Assembly: GCA_902514875.1 (NCBI GenBank)
Contig: CABXSY010000009.1
Span: 1-49,470, forward strand
Direction: 5' to 3'
Source: an uncultured Alphaproteobacteria bacterium
GTDB taxonomy: Bacteria > Pseudomonadota > Alphaproteobacteria > HIMB59 > GCA-002718135
Length of the DNA: 49,470 nt
Position numbers and translations under genes: made by a program. Under the pieces are notes generated by a model. The model saw only the letters and a list, made by a program, of their open reading frames with translations. It was not told where the DNA came from and searched no databases. Below, piece after piece: positions 16,593-26,790 of the stretch. Positions within the stretch are counted from its first letter, which is position 1. The number at the start of each line of letters is the position of its first letter.

Positions 16593-17500
16593 TTCTTTTC
16601 TGTTGGATCAAAAGTTCCTGCTTGACCAAGTTCTTCAATAATTTTTCTAATTTCTTTTGATTTTATAAATTTTTCTTCCAAATATTTTAAATCATTATTT
16701 CTTATTGCTTTTTGATAAGTAAGTAGATCTTCACTGAAACGACCAAGCATTTCTAAAACGGCTTCTTTATTTTTTTCATAAACATCACGCCACATTACTG
16801 GATCACTACCTGCCAATCTTGTGAAATCTCTAAAACCTGCAGCTGAATACTTAATTACTTCATCCTTCATTTGAGATTCAAGCTCTGTTGCAGTACCTAC
16901 GACAGAATATGCAATGAGTTGTGGAATATGAGATGTCATAGCTAGTACTCTGTCATGACGTTTAGGTTCCATGATTTCTATATTCATTCCAAATGACTCC
17001 CAAATATCCGAAATTGATCTTGTTATCTCACTCTGAGTTTCTATTGGAGTCAAAATACAATACCTATTCTCAAACAGCTTTGCGAAACCAAATTCTGGTC
17101 CACTTTTCTCTAATCCAGCAATAGGGTGAGCAGGAACAAATAAAATTTTTTTATTATTAATTGATTCTTTAAAATCTTCTATAACACTTACTTTTGTTGA
17201 ACCAACATCTGTTACTAGTGTTGTTTCATTAACATAGCTATTCAATTGCTTAAATATATCCCTATATGAACTCAAAGGCGTACAAATAAAAATAATATCA
17301 AATTGTTGATTATATTTATTTAAATCACTCTCTATTGAATCCACAAGATTTAAATCTTTTGAAATATTTATGACCTCACTGTCCTTATCAATAGCAAAAA
17401 TCTTTTTTGATAATTGTTTATCCTTGAGTGCCCTTACTATGGATGATCCGATTAATCCCATACCAATGACTAGAGCTGAATCATAAGTTATTTTAGACAT
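16589..17500 (-). CDS. tyrC: prephenate/arogenate dehydrogenase
   Basis: A 303-residue NAD(P)-dependent dehydrogenase of tyrosine synthesis. The Rossmann motif GMGLIGSSIVRAL is at residues 13-25. The active-site segment HPIAGLEKSGPEFG contains the catalytic histidine, and GFRDFTRLAGSDPVMWRDV is the conserved helical-domain motif. The length fits cyclohexadienyl/arogenate dehydrogenases without a fused mutase or ACT domain. It overlaps the upstream chorismate mutase-aminotransferase gene by 8 bases, so the two are coupled. An aminotransferase upstream suggests that arogenate may be the true substrate, but motifs do not settle this. Confidence 0.9.
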   Translation of the reverse strand: MSKITYDSALVIGMGLIGSSIVRALKDKQLSKKIFAIDKDSEVINISKDLNLVDSIESDLNKYNQQFDIIFICTPLSSYRDIFKQLNSYVNETTLVTDVGSTKVSVIEDFKESINNKKILFVPAHPIAGLEKSGPEFGFAKLFENRYCILTPIETQSEITRSISDIWESFGMNIEIMEPKRHDRVLAMTSHIPQLIAYSVVGTATELESQMKDEVIKYSAAGFRDFTRLAGSDPVMWRDVYEKNKEAVLEMLGRFSEDLLTYQKAIRNNDLKYLEEKFIKSKEIRKIIEELGQAGTFDPTEKN

Positions 17501-18842
17501 TAAATTTCTTCAAACTTTCAACTGTCAAGTTCATTTCTTCTTTCGTACCAATACTAATTCTCAAAAAATTGGGCAGATTATAGCTGTTTAAGCGCCTTAT
17601 AATAATGCCATCATTCATAAGATGATTACTAATTTTCTCAGCTTCTTCTTCTGAAGTTTCAATTAAAGTAAAATTACCCTCAGTTTGTCTAGTTTTAATA
17701 TTTAGAAGTTTGAGCTCTTTTTCAAACCAATCTTTAATTTCAGAATTTAATTTAACAGAGTTTTCAATATGTTCTTTATCCTCCAAAGCTTTAATTGCAA
17801 GAGACTGTGAAATAGTTGTCGTATTAAAAGGAGGTTTTATTTTATTGATTATATCAGCTATTTTTTGACTAGTATAACACCAGCCTACTCTTAAAGCTGC
17901 GAGTCCATATGTTTTTGAAAATGTTCTTGTTAAAATAATATTCTCATATTCATCAGTTAAACTAAATCCTTTATCATAATCATCTTTTTGCACATATTCG
18001 ACATATGCCCCGTCTATAACAACTATAATATTTTTAGAAATACTATTCATTAATTTAACAAGTTGGTCTCTAGACAAATAAGTTCCGGTTGGATTATTTG
18101 GTGATGCAATATAAATTACTTTAGTAGCGTCATTTGTTTGATCTATCAGATTTTCAATATTTAAATTGAAATTTACATCTTCCTTAATTTTTTTTGGAAC
18201 TGCACCAACAACTTTACTTACTATTGAATACATCTCAAAGCCGTGATTTGCATGGAGAATTTCATCGCCATCTTGACAAAATGCCAAAGCTGCAAATAAT
18301 AAAACTTCATCTGAGCCAGAGCCAAGAATAATTCTATTACTATCAATAGAAAAATTTTTAGCTATTGCTTCTCTTAATGATGATCCATCAATTTCTGGGT
18401 ATCTGTGTAAATCATTATTAATATTTTTTGTTTCTAACAATTCAATTGCTTTCGGTGAAGCACCATAGGGATTTTCATTTGAAGAAAGTTTGATAACTCT
18501 TTTATTGTTATTTAACTTTGCCTTACCACCTTTATAAACATTAATGTTTTCTATAGATCTTTTTGATTGAATATTTTCTTTAGTTAACTTTTGAAGTTTT
18601 TCAGAAGATTGAAAAATTTCTCTCCACAGTCTAACAATGGTATCTTTTGGATAAGATCCTGTAAATTTAGAGCTTAATCTGTCGAGAATTTTTTGTTCTC
18701 TTTCTAGATCAACAACTGAATTATCTTTTTTGTGTTTTCCTATTTCTAAAACAATTTTAGATCGATTAGATAATAAAGATAAAATTTCATCATCGATGTT
18801 ATTAATTTTGCTTCTTAAATTGTCTAATTCTTTATTTTTCAT
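17493..18842 (-). CDS. chorismate mutase fused to a HisC-like aminotransferase
   Basis: A fusion of about 449 residues. Residues 1-80, from MKNKELDNLRSKINNIDDE, form an AroQ-type chorismate mutase with its LSNRSKIVLEIGKHK helix and the later LWREIFQ helix. A linker of about 30 residues leads to a class I/II aminotransferase of the histidinol-phosphate/aromatic type, with LSSNENPYG, ASPNNPTG, the PLP lysine in TFSKTYGLA and RVGW. I chose ATG at 18842; an upstream ATG at 18884 would add 14 residues with no family match. In many alphaproteobacteria the two domains are separate adjacent genes. The product probably carries chorismate to prephenate and then transaminates prephenate or phenylpyruvates. 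A histidine-pathway role is possible if no other hisC exists. Confidence 0.9.
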   Translation of the reverse strand: MKNKELDNLRSKINNIDDEILSLLSNRSKIVLEIGKHKKDNSVVDLEREQKILDRLSSKFTGSYPKDTIVRLWREIFQSSEKLQKLTKENIQSKRSIENINVYKGGKAKLNNNKRVIKLSSNENPYGASPKAIELLETKNINNDLHRYPEIDGSSLREAIAKNFSIDSNRIILGSGSDEVLLFAALAFCQDGDEILHANHGFEMYSIVSKVVGAVPKKIKEDVNFNLNIENLIDQTNDATKVIYIASPNNPTGTYLSRDQLVKLMNSISKNIIVVIDGAYVEYVQKDDYDKGFSLTDEYENIILTRTFSKTYGLAALRVGWCYTSQKIADIINKIKPPFNTTTISQSLAIKALEDKEHIENSVKLNSEIKDWFEKELKLLNIKTRQTEGNFTLIETSEEEAEKISNHLMNDGIIIRRLNSYNLPNFLRISIGTKEEMNLTVESLKKFNV

Positions 18843-18920
18843 AATTTTGGAGGTTTCTTTACAAACTATCTTACGATAAATCAAAATAAAGTAGTATTTA
18901 ATTTAAAAAATGACGATTTA

Positions 18921-18948
18921 TTGACTTAGAAAGATATATAAATATAAG
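18921..18948 (+). promoter_or_regulatory. metX promoter
   Basis: TTGACT (18921-18926) and TATAAG (18943-18948) are 16 bases apart, a good match to a sigma-70 promoter. Transcription would begin near 18955, exactly at the first stem of the SAM-II-like element, which supports both calls. Confidence 0.65.
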
Positions 18949-18955
18949 ACCGATT

Positions 18956-19010
18956 ATCACCGATTTGAGACAGCTTGCGGGTGGGGCAATAATCAGCTAA
19001 AGCGTTTACA
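18956..19010 (+). ncRNA. SAM-II-family riboswitch in the metX leader
   Basis: The leader carries the three conserved SAM-II words in order: GATTTG (18962-18967), GCTTGC (18973-18978) and an AGCTAAA block (18995-19001). TCACC (18957-18961) can pair with GGTGG (18980-18984, one G-U) as the first stem flanking GATTTG. The pseudoknot stem can form between 18968-18974 and 19002-19007 as six pairs with one bulged A. This layout matches the metA/metX-type SAM-II element of alphaproteobacteria. The related SAM-V class shares a similar core and is the main alternative. Binding of S-adenosylmethionine would be expected to hide the start region of metX, whose ATG lies about 40 bases downstream. Confidence 0.8.
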
Positions 19011-19051
19011 CTCCTTCTTCATTCTTTCAAATAGTGTTAGACTAAAAAGAT

Positions 19052-20200
19052 ATGAAAACAAAATTTACTACTGACACAAAACTTGAAAGCGAAATAGCCT
19101 ATTTCGAGAATATTAATTTAAAACTAGAATCAGGAGATATAATAGATAGTTTTAAACTAGCATTCAAAACATATGGCAAATTAAATGCTGATAAAACTAA
19201 TGCTATTCTTGTTTGCCATGCTTTAACTGGAGATCAGTATGTTGCTGGGAATAATCCCATTACTGGGAGAGAAGGTTGGTGGTCTAGAATGGTTGGGCCT
19301 AATAAACCAATTGATACAAACAAATTTTTTGTAATTTGCTCAAATGTACTCGGCGGTTGTGCTGGCTCAACTGGTCCTAAGGAGTTACAAAATGGAAGTG
19401 ATGTTGCATATGGTGGTAATTTTCCTTCCATAACAATAAAAGATATGGTGAAGGCTCAATCTTTATTGATTGAAAGTTTAAATATAGAGAAGTTATTTTC
19501 TGTCATTGGTGGTTCCATGGGAGCAATGCAAGCACTGCAATGGGCAATCGATTTTCCAGATAGAATTTTCAATATAATACATATTGCGGGTGCTTTAAAA
19601 CATTCGGCTCAAAATATTGCATTTCATGAAGTTGGGCGACAGGCAATAATGAGTGATCCTATTTGGAAAAATGGAAAGTATTTTGAAAATAATGAAGTGC
19701 CAGAAAGAGGTCTATCAGTAGCAAGAATGATTGCGCATATCACATATTTATCAGAAAATGCGATGCATAGAAAATTTGGAAGAAAACTTCAATCAAGAGA
19801 TATTATTTCTTTTGGATTTGATGCTGATTTTCAGGTTGAGAGTTATCTGAGATATCAAGGTAAATCATTTGTTGAAAGATTTGATGCAAATTCATATCTT
19901 TATTTAACAAGGGCTATGGATTATTTTGATCATGATGAAACATTTAGAAAATATATTGAGTTTAGTCATGATCCAAATAACCATTTAAAATATTTAATTG
20001 TCTCATTTACCTCGGATTGGTTATTCCCTACAATAGAAAGTAAAATGATTGTAAATCAATTAAATTCTCTATCAAGAGAAGTAAGCTTTCTAGAAATTGA
20101 TACTGATAAAGGACATGATAGTTTTTTATTAGAGGAACCACAGTTAGATGATGTAATAAAAGGTTTCCTAACAAACAACTTTGCGAAGATCGATGAATAA
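19052..20200 (+). CDS. metX: homoserine O-acetyltransferase
   Basis: A 382-residue alpha/beta hydrolase-fold enzyme that acetylates homoserine with acetyl-CoA, the first committed step of methionine synthesis. The catalytic serine is S155 in GGSMGAMQALQW. The oxyanion and substrate segments LVCHALTGDQYV and the motif CSNVLGGCAGSTGP are diagnostic. The late acid and histidine are in SFTSDWLFP and DKGHDSFL. It is preceded by a promoter and a SAM-II-type riboswitch. Its stop overlaps the metW start by 8 bases. Some family members use succinyl-CoA instead; the presence of metY fits the acetyl route. Confidence 0.93.
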   Translation: MKTKFTTDTKLESEIAYFENINLKLESGDIIDSFKLAFKTYGKLNADKTNAILVCHALTGDQYVAGNNPITGREGWWSRMVGPNKPIDTNKFFVICSNVLGGCAGSTGPKELQNGSDVAYGGNFPSITIKDMVKAQSLLIESLNIEKLFSVIGGSMGAMQALQWAIDFPDRIFNIIHIAGALKHSAQNIAFHEVGRQAIMSDPIWKNGKYFENNEVPERGLSVARMIAHITYLSENAMHRKFGRKLQSRDIISFGFDADFQVESYLRYQGKSFVERFDANSYLYLTRAMDYFDHDETFRKYIEFSHDPNNHLKYLIVSFTSDWLFPTIESKMIVNQLNSLSREVSFLEIDTDKGHDSFLLEEPQLDDVIKGFLTNNFAKIDE

Positions 20201-20876
20201 AATTAATAGCATAAGAAAAGATTGGTCTCTTATTGAAACACTTATCGCAGAAGATAGAAAAATTCTAGATATTGGATGTGGTGATGGTGGTCTTATGGAA
20301 CAATTAGAAAATAATCGTAATGCGATAACTCATGGCATTGAATTAAATAGAAATCTAGCTGCAAATGCTATCTCAAGAGGTTTCAATGTTGTACATGGAA
20401 ATGCCGAATTGGATTTGTCTCAATATTCAAATAATAGTTTTGATTATGTAATTTTAAGTCAAACCTTACAAGCAATGATGAAACCCAAAGATATTCTGTC
20501 TGAATTATTAAGAATAGGATCAAAAGCAATAGTTTCTTTTCCTAACTTTGGACATTGGAAAATAAGATTACAGCTTTTAATATCTGGAAAAATGCCAGTA
20601 ACAGAAAGTTTACCTTATACATGGTATGACACACCAAACATTCATTTTTTTACAATTAAAGATTTTTTGAATTTGTGTAATGAAATGAATATTGTGATTG
20701 AAAAAAGTATTGGATTAACATCAAAAGGTAAGCAATTTGATATAAGTGAATCAGTTACTGGAGTTAATTTTTTCACTCACGAAGCTATCTTTTTATTAAG
20801 TTATAAAAATTTTGAACCAATAAAAATTAAATCATCAAAAAGAGTTTTTGCAAAAAATTCTGTTATTGCAAATTAA
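20193..20876 (+). CDS. metW: methionine biosynthesis protein MetW
   Basis: A 227-residue class I SAM-dependent methyltransferase-like protein. The SAM-binding motif DIGCGDGGLM lies near residues 23-32. The segments FDYVILSQTLQAM and FPNFGHWKIRLQLL are characteristic of MetW, as is LPYTWYDTPNIHFFT. MetW acts together with MetX in many alphaproteobacteria; it stimulates or is needed for the acetyltransferase. The ATG at 20193 overlaps the end of metX, and an alternative TTG four codons upstream is less likely. Confidence 0.9.
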   Translation: MNKINSIRKDWSLIETLIAEDRKILDIGCGDGGLMEQLENNRNAITHGIELNRNLAANAISRGFNVVHGNAELDLSQYSNNSFDYVILSQTLQAMMKPKDILSELLRIGSKAIVSFPNFGHWKIRLQLLISGKMPVTESLPYTWYDTPNIHFFTIKDFLNLCNEMNIVIEKSIGLTSKGKQFDISESVTGVNFFTHEAIFLLSYKNFEPIKIKSSKRVFAKNSVIAN

Positions 20877-20883
20877 TTATTAG

Positions 20884-21636
20884 ATGAAAGTTGAAATTAT
20901 AAATCAATTAAAAGATAACTATTCATTTATTTTATATAATGACACGCTTAAGAGCTGTGTTATAGATCCTGCTGATAGTAATCCTATATTAAATTTTGCT
21001 CTTGAAAATAATTTAACCATAGAAGACATATTTATTACACATCATCATAAAGATCACACATCAGGTGTAATAGGAATACTCAATACTTTTCCAGAAGTTA
21101 ATATACACTCTCCAAGTGCCCAGATTGAAAATACAAGATTCGTTTTACATGATGAGGATGAAGTCAACTCCTGCTTAAATACATTTAGAATAATAAAAAC
21201 ACCTGGGCATACATTAGATCATATAATTTACTATGATGAAAATAATGGTGTTTTATTTTGTGGTGATACACTGTTCAGACTTGGTTGTGGTCGTGTGTTT
21301 GAAGGAACATTAAATGAAATGTTTAACAGTTTAAAAAAAATCAATGAGTTAGATAAAAATACAATTATCTATTGTGGTCATGAATATACGATAAGCAATT
21401 TAAATTTTCTTGAGAAAACACTCAAAAGAGAAAGTACTTATTTGACAGTTAGAAACAAAATTAATGATGATTTAAATAATAAAGGAAAATCCGTACCTTT
21501 TTTATTAGAAGATGAAAAACAATATAACTTATTCCTGAATCAAAATTCAAAATTAGGTACTATAATTAAGAAAGAGCTAGGTTTTACAGACTTTGAATTG
21601 TTTGCTTATTTGCGAAAAGCAAAGGATGGCTTTTAA
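20884..21636 (+). CDS. gloB: hydroxyacylglutathione hydrolase (glyoxalase II)
   Basis: A 250-residue metallo-beta-lactamase-fold enzyme that hydrolyses S-lactoylglutathione to lactate and glutathione in methylglyoxal detoxification. The metal-binding motif THHHKDHTSG is at about residues 57-66. TPGHTLDHIIYY, the CGDTLFRLGCGRVFEG block and the YCGHEYT histidine complete the two-metal site. The C-terminal glutathione-binding domain with R-x-x-K-D near the end (LRKAKDGF) is present. It follows metW by 7 bases on the same strand, a common alphaproteobacterial neighbourhood. Confidence 0.93.
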   Translation: MKVEIINQLKDNYSFILYNDTLKSCVIDPADSNPILNFALENNLTIEDIFITHHHKDHTSGVIGILNTFPEVNIHSPSAQIENTRFVLHDEDEVNSCLNTFRIIKTPGHTLDHIIYYDENNGVLFCGDTLFRLGCGRVFEGTLNEMFNSLKKINELDKNTIIYCGHEYTISNLNFLEKTLKRESTYLTVRNKINDDLNNKGKSVPFLLEDEKQYNLFLNQNSKLGTIIKKELGFTDFELFAYLRKAKDGF

Positions 21637-21672
21637 GGTCTTTATTTCCAGTATTTACGCCATATTTTTAAT

Positions 21673-21699
21673 TTGACTATTAGCATAGTTCACTATAAA
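21673..21699 (+). promoter_or_regulatory. possible rplU-operon promoter
   Basis: TTGACT (21673-21678) is followed by TATAAA (21694-21699) with a 15-base spacer, a little short. It lies in the 80-base gap after gloB and would start transcription about ten bases before the rplU ATG. The same TTGACT word occurs in the metX promoter. Confidence 0.4.
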
Positions 21700-21716
21700 C
21701 CCCGCCATCAAAAGAT

Positions 21717-22238
21717 ATGTTAGCAATTTTCAAAACTGGTGGAAAGCAATACTCAGCAAGAGCTGGTCAGATACTTAAAGTAGAAAAACTTGAGGGATCC
21801 AAAGGTGATAAAGTGTCTATTACTGATGTATTAGCGATCAGTGATCAAAGCACAAATAGCTTAGGCGAGCCATTACTAAAAGATGCTTCAATTGAAGCAA
21901 AAATTGTTGATCAAATCAGAGATAAAAAAATAATAGTTTTTAAAAAAAGAAAAAGACAAAATTACAGACTAACACAAGGTCATAGACAATATCTAACTGT
22001 ACTAAGAATAGAATCAATTTCTTATGGTGGAAAAAAGTCCACTGCTGAACCTGAAACAAAAAAAGTTAAAAAAACTGAAACTAAAACTCCTAAAGAAAAA
22101 AGTGACTCTAAAGAAGTAAAAGTTGCAAAAAAGAATACAGTCGCAAAAAAAACAGTAAATAAAGCTTCACCTACTAAGAAAAAATCAGTAAAGAAAACTG
22201 TTAAAAAAACTGTTAAAACTAAAAAAGAAGATAAATAA
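21717..22238 (+). CDS. rplU: 50S ribosomal protein L21 with a lysine-rich C-terminal extension
   Basis: Residues 1-103 form the standard bL21 domain, from [14 protein letters not shown] through the [16 protein letters not shown] block to the IESI end. The remaining 70 residues are a low-complexity tail rich in K, T, E and V, absent from the E. coli protein (103 residues). The tail probably binds rRNA or is unstructured. The stop overlaps the rpmA start by one base (TAATG). rplU-rpmA-obgE is the standard order. Confidence 0.95.
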   Translation: MLAIFKTGGKQYSARAGQILKVEKLEGSKGDKVSITDVLAISDQSTNSLGEPLLKDASIEAKIVDQIRDKKIIVFKKRKRQNYRLTQGHRQYLTVLRIESISYGGKKSTAEPETKKVKKTETKTPKEKSDSKEVKVAKKNTVAKKTVNKASPTKKKSVKKTVKKTVKTKKEDK

Positions 22239-22495
22239 TGGCAACGAAAAAAGCAGGTGGTAGTTCTAGAAATGGAAGAGACTCGGCAGGTAGAAGACTT
22301 GGAGTTAAGAAATTTGGCGGTGAAAACGTAATAGCAGGAAACATTATAATTAGGCAGCGAGGCACAAAGTTTCATCCAGGTGATAATGTTGGCATAGGTA
22401 AAGATCACACAATATTTGCTACAATAAATGGAAAAGTAGCTTTTAAAAAAACAAGAGTAAGAACTTTTGTATCAGTTGTTCCCACAGAACAATAA
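22238..22495 (+). CDS. rpmA: 50S ribosomal protein L27
   Basis: An 85-residue bL27 protein of usual length. The N-terminus [20 protein letters not shown] is the conserved arm that reaches toward the peptidyl-transferase centre, and [19 protein letters not shown] is the core. There is no N-terminal cleavage extension of the kind found in Firmicutes. It overlaps rplU by one base and is followed 23 bases later by obgE. Confidence 0.97.
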   Translation: MATKKAGGSSRNGRDSAGRRLGVKKFGGENVIAGNIIIRQRGTKFHPGDNVGIGKDHTIFATINGKVAFKKTRVRTFVSVVPTEQ

Positions 22496-22509
22496 TTCTA
22501 ATTAATTAA

Positions 22510-24603
<2,094 letters not shown>

Positions 24604-24607
<4 letters not shown>

Positions 24608-25857
24608 GTATTGAAAATAATATTATTGAATTAGGCAAAAGAGCAAAATCTGCCTCTCTAAATATGAAAGTATGTAGCAGTGATCAAAAAAATCTTGCCT
24701 TAAAAAAACTTACTAAAAATTTAGATAAAAATAGAAATAATATTCTTGAAGCAAATAAAATAGATTTAGAAAATGGTGAAAGAAAATCTTTAGCTAAGCC
24801 TTTAATAAATAGACTTACATTAACTGAAAAATCTATTGATGGATTGATTACATCAATTGAAGATATAATCAAAATACCAGATCCAATTGGCATTACATTA
24901 GAAGAATGGGAAAGACCTAATGGTTTACAGTTTCGTAAAATTTCAACACCACTTGGTGTATTAGGTGTGATTTATGAATCCAGACCGAACGTCACCGTTG
25001 ATGCGTCTTGTCTTTCCATAAAATCTGGCAATTGTATAATTTTAAGAGGTGGTAGTGATAGTTTTCATTCCTCTAAGGAGTTAGTAAATAATATTACAAA
25101 TGCTTTCACGGAAGCTGGTCTCCCAGAACATTGTGTCCAAATGATTAATACACCTAAAAGAGAAGCGGTTGATCATTTACTAAGCATGAGAGATTATGTT
25201 GACGTCATTATTCCTAGAGGTGGCAAAGGTTTGATTGAAAAAATTAATTCAGCAAGCAAAATACCCGTTATCAAACATTTAGACGGTATATGTCATGTAT
25301 ATGTAGATAAAGATGCTGATTTAAGCATTGCAGAAAAAGTAGTTTTTAATAGTAAAATGAGGCGTCCTGAAATTTGTGGTGCTGCAGAAACACTTTTAAT
25401 TGATGAAAAAATTAAAGACGAAGCAATGAAAATATTAAAACCTCTAAAAGAAGTAAATTGTGAAATTCGAGGCGATGAATATATTCAGTCTTTAGATAGT
25501 GATTTTAAAACTGCAAGTGATGAAGATTGGTCATTAGAATATTTAGATAAAATTTTATCAGTAAAAATTGTTTCAGGAGTTGATGAAGCGGTCAAGCATA
25601 TAAATAATTATTCTTCTGGTCATACAGAAAGTATAATTACAGAAAGTGAAAAAACCTTTGAAAAATTTTATAATAAAATTGACAGTGCAATAATACTTAA
25701 AAATGCATCTACACAATTTGCAGATGGCGGTGAATTTGGTTTTGGTGCCGAGATAGGAATCTCAACAGATAAAATACATGTAAGAGGACCAGTGGGAACA
25801 AAACATTTAACTACATTTAAATATGTGGTTAATGGTAGTGGTCAGGAAAGACCTTAA
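24604..25857 (+). CDS. proA: gamma-glutamyl phosphate reductase
   Basis: A 417-residue NADPH-dependent enzyme of the aldehyde dehydrogenase superfamily that makes glutamate semialdehyde, the second step of proline synthesis. The catalytic cysteine is in RRPEICGAAETLL. Other family blocks are GVIYESRPNVTVDA, IILRGGSDS and GGEFGFGAEIGIST near the C-terminus. Length is typical. It overlaps proB at ATGA and directly abuts the nadD TTG start. Confidence 0.96.
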
Positions 25858-26436
25858 TTGAAAAAGATTGGACTTCTGGGAGGGTCTTTTGATCCGCCAC
25901 ATCGAGGGCATCTATTTATTTCAAATGAAGCTAAAAAAGTATTACATCTAGATGAAATTTGGTGGCTAGTTACACCTCAGAACCCTTTGAAGATTTCAAA
26001 ACCTGCAACATACGAAGAAAGATTACAAAATTGTAAACAAATTACAAAAAATTTTCCTATAAAAATATTAGAAATAGAAAAAAAAATTAAATCTCAATAT
26101 TCTTATCAAACAATTAAATTTCTTATTCAATATTATAAAAATATTAAATTTTTTTGGTTAATGGGTGCAGACAATTTAGTTAATTTTCACGAATGGGAAA
26201 AATGGCAATCAATTTTTCATATTATCTCTATTGTTATTTTTAGAAGACATGGATATAATACAAATGCTTTGAAAAGTGTTGCAGCAAAAAAATTTATTAA
26301 TCATAAATATATAACGCAAGACATAGAACATGTTTCAAAAAAAATTCCTGCATGGACTTTGATACAAAATAAAGAAATTAAAATCTCATCATCTGAAATT
26401 AGAAATCAAAGAAACAAATTAAGAGGTAAATATTAA
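25858..26436 (+). CDS. nadD: nicotinate-nucleotide adenylyltransferase
   Basis: A 192-residue enzyme that adenylylates nicotinate mononucleotide in NAD synthesis. The nucleotidyl-transferase motif GGSFDPPHRGHL is at residues 8-19 and the late ISSSEIR motif is present. The start must be the TTG at 25858: the codon just before it in frame is the proA stop TAA, and no ATG or GTG precedes the catalytic motif. The C-terminal stop TAA overlaps the likely ATT start of rsfS. Confidence 0.93.
   Translation: MKKIGLLGGSFDPPHRGHLFISNEAKKVLHLDEIWWLVTPQNPLKISKPATYEERLQNCKQITKNFPIKILEIEKKIKSQYSYQTIKFLIQYYKNIKFFWLMGADNLVNFHEWEKWQSIFHIISIVIFRRHGYNTNALKSVAAKKFINHKYITQDIEHVSKKIPAWTLIQNKEIKISSSEIRNQRNKLRGKY
26421..26427 (+). 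promoter_or_regulatory. ribosome binding site that decides the rsfS start
   Basis: AAGAGGT is a near-complete anti-Shine-Dalgarno complement placed inside the end of nadD. Its GG lies about five bases before the ATT at 26432. No ATG, GTG or TTG in the rsfS frame is near it. Confidence 0.65.
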
Positions 26437-26785
26437 TAAAATTACTTCATTAACAGAAAATATTGTATCAATACTAAGTGATGCAAAAGCTGAAGATATA
26501 AAAGTTATTGATTTATCAAACAAATCATCTGTTGCTGATGCCTTTGTGATTGCTACCTGTAGATCAACTAGACATTCAGATGCCACAGCAGACGAAATGG
26601 TAAAAAAATTAAAAAAATCAGGTATAAAATGTCCGAATCCTGAAGGAAGACCTCAATGTGACTGGATAATTGTTGATGCAGGTGAGATCATTGTTCATTT
26701 GTTTCGACAAGAAATTAGAGAATTATACGCATTAGAAAAATTATGGGAAGTAAGCTTTGATTCTTCTCAAACTAAACTAGCTTAA
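26432..26785 (+). CDS. rsfS: ribosomal silencing factor RsfS, probable ATT start
   Basis: About 117 residues of the Iojap/RsfS family, which binds L14 and blocks subunit joining when nutrients are scarce. The frame reads NKITSLTENIVSILSDAK, then AEDIKVIDLSNKSSVADAFVIATCRSTRH, DEMVKKL, and DWIIVDAGEIIVHLF..REIRELYALEKLW, which is the complete domain. The first standard start codon is a GTG at 26546, in the middle of the domain, and would delete about 40 conserved residues. The in-frame stop at 26420 limits the upstream choice to a few codons, of which ATT at 26432 has a good AAGAGGT site in front and overlaps the nadD stop. An ATT at 26441 is the alternative. Confidence 0.85.
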   Translation: MNKITSLTENIVSILSDAKAEDIKVIDLSNKSSVADAFVIATCRSTRHSDATADEMVKKLKKSGIKCPNPEGRPQCDWIIVDAGEIIVHLFRQEIRELYALEKLWEVSFDSSQTKLA

Positions 26786-26790
26786 AATAT

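Noticed and set aside
18843-18884. 14-residue N-terminal extension of the chorismate mutase fusion
   Set aside because: The mutase domain begins at MKNKELDNL, and the extension shows no family similarity or ribosome binding site.
21637-21716. Possible terminator after gloB
   Set aside because: No stable GC stem followed by a T-run could be drawn; only a promoter-like pair is seen.
22022-22408. 128-residue minus-strand frame opposite rplU and rpmA
   Set aside because: It is the antisense of two ribosomal protein genes, with a phenylalanine/serine composition caused by the lysine-rich tail.
26546-26785. rsfS as a 79-residue protein from GTG
   Set aside because: This start would remove the N-terminal half of a conserved domain that is intact upstream in the same frame.
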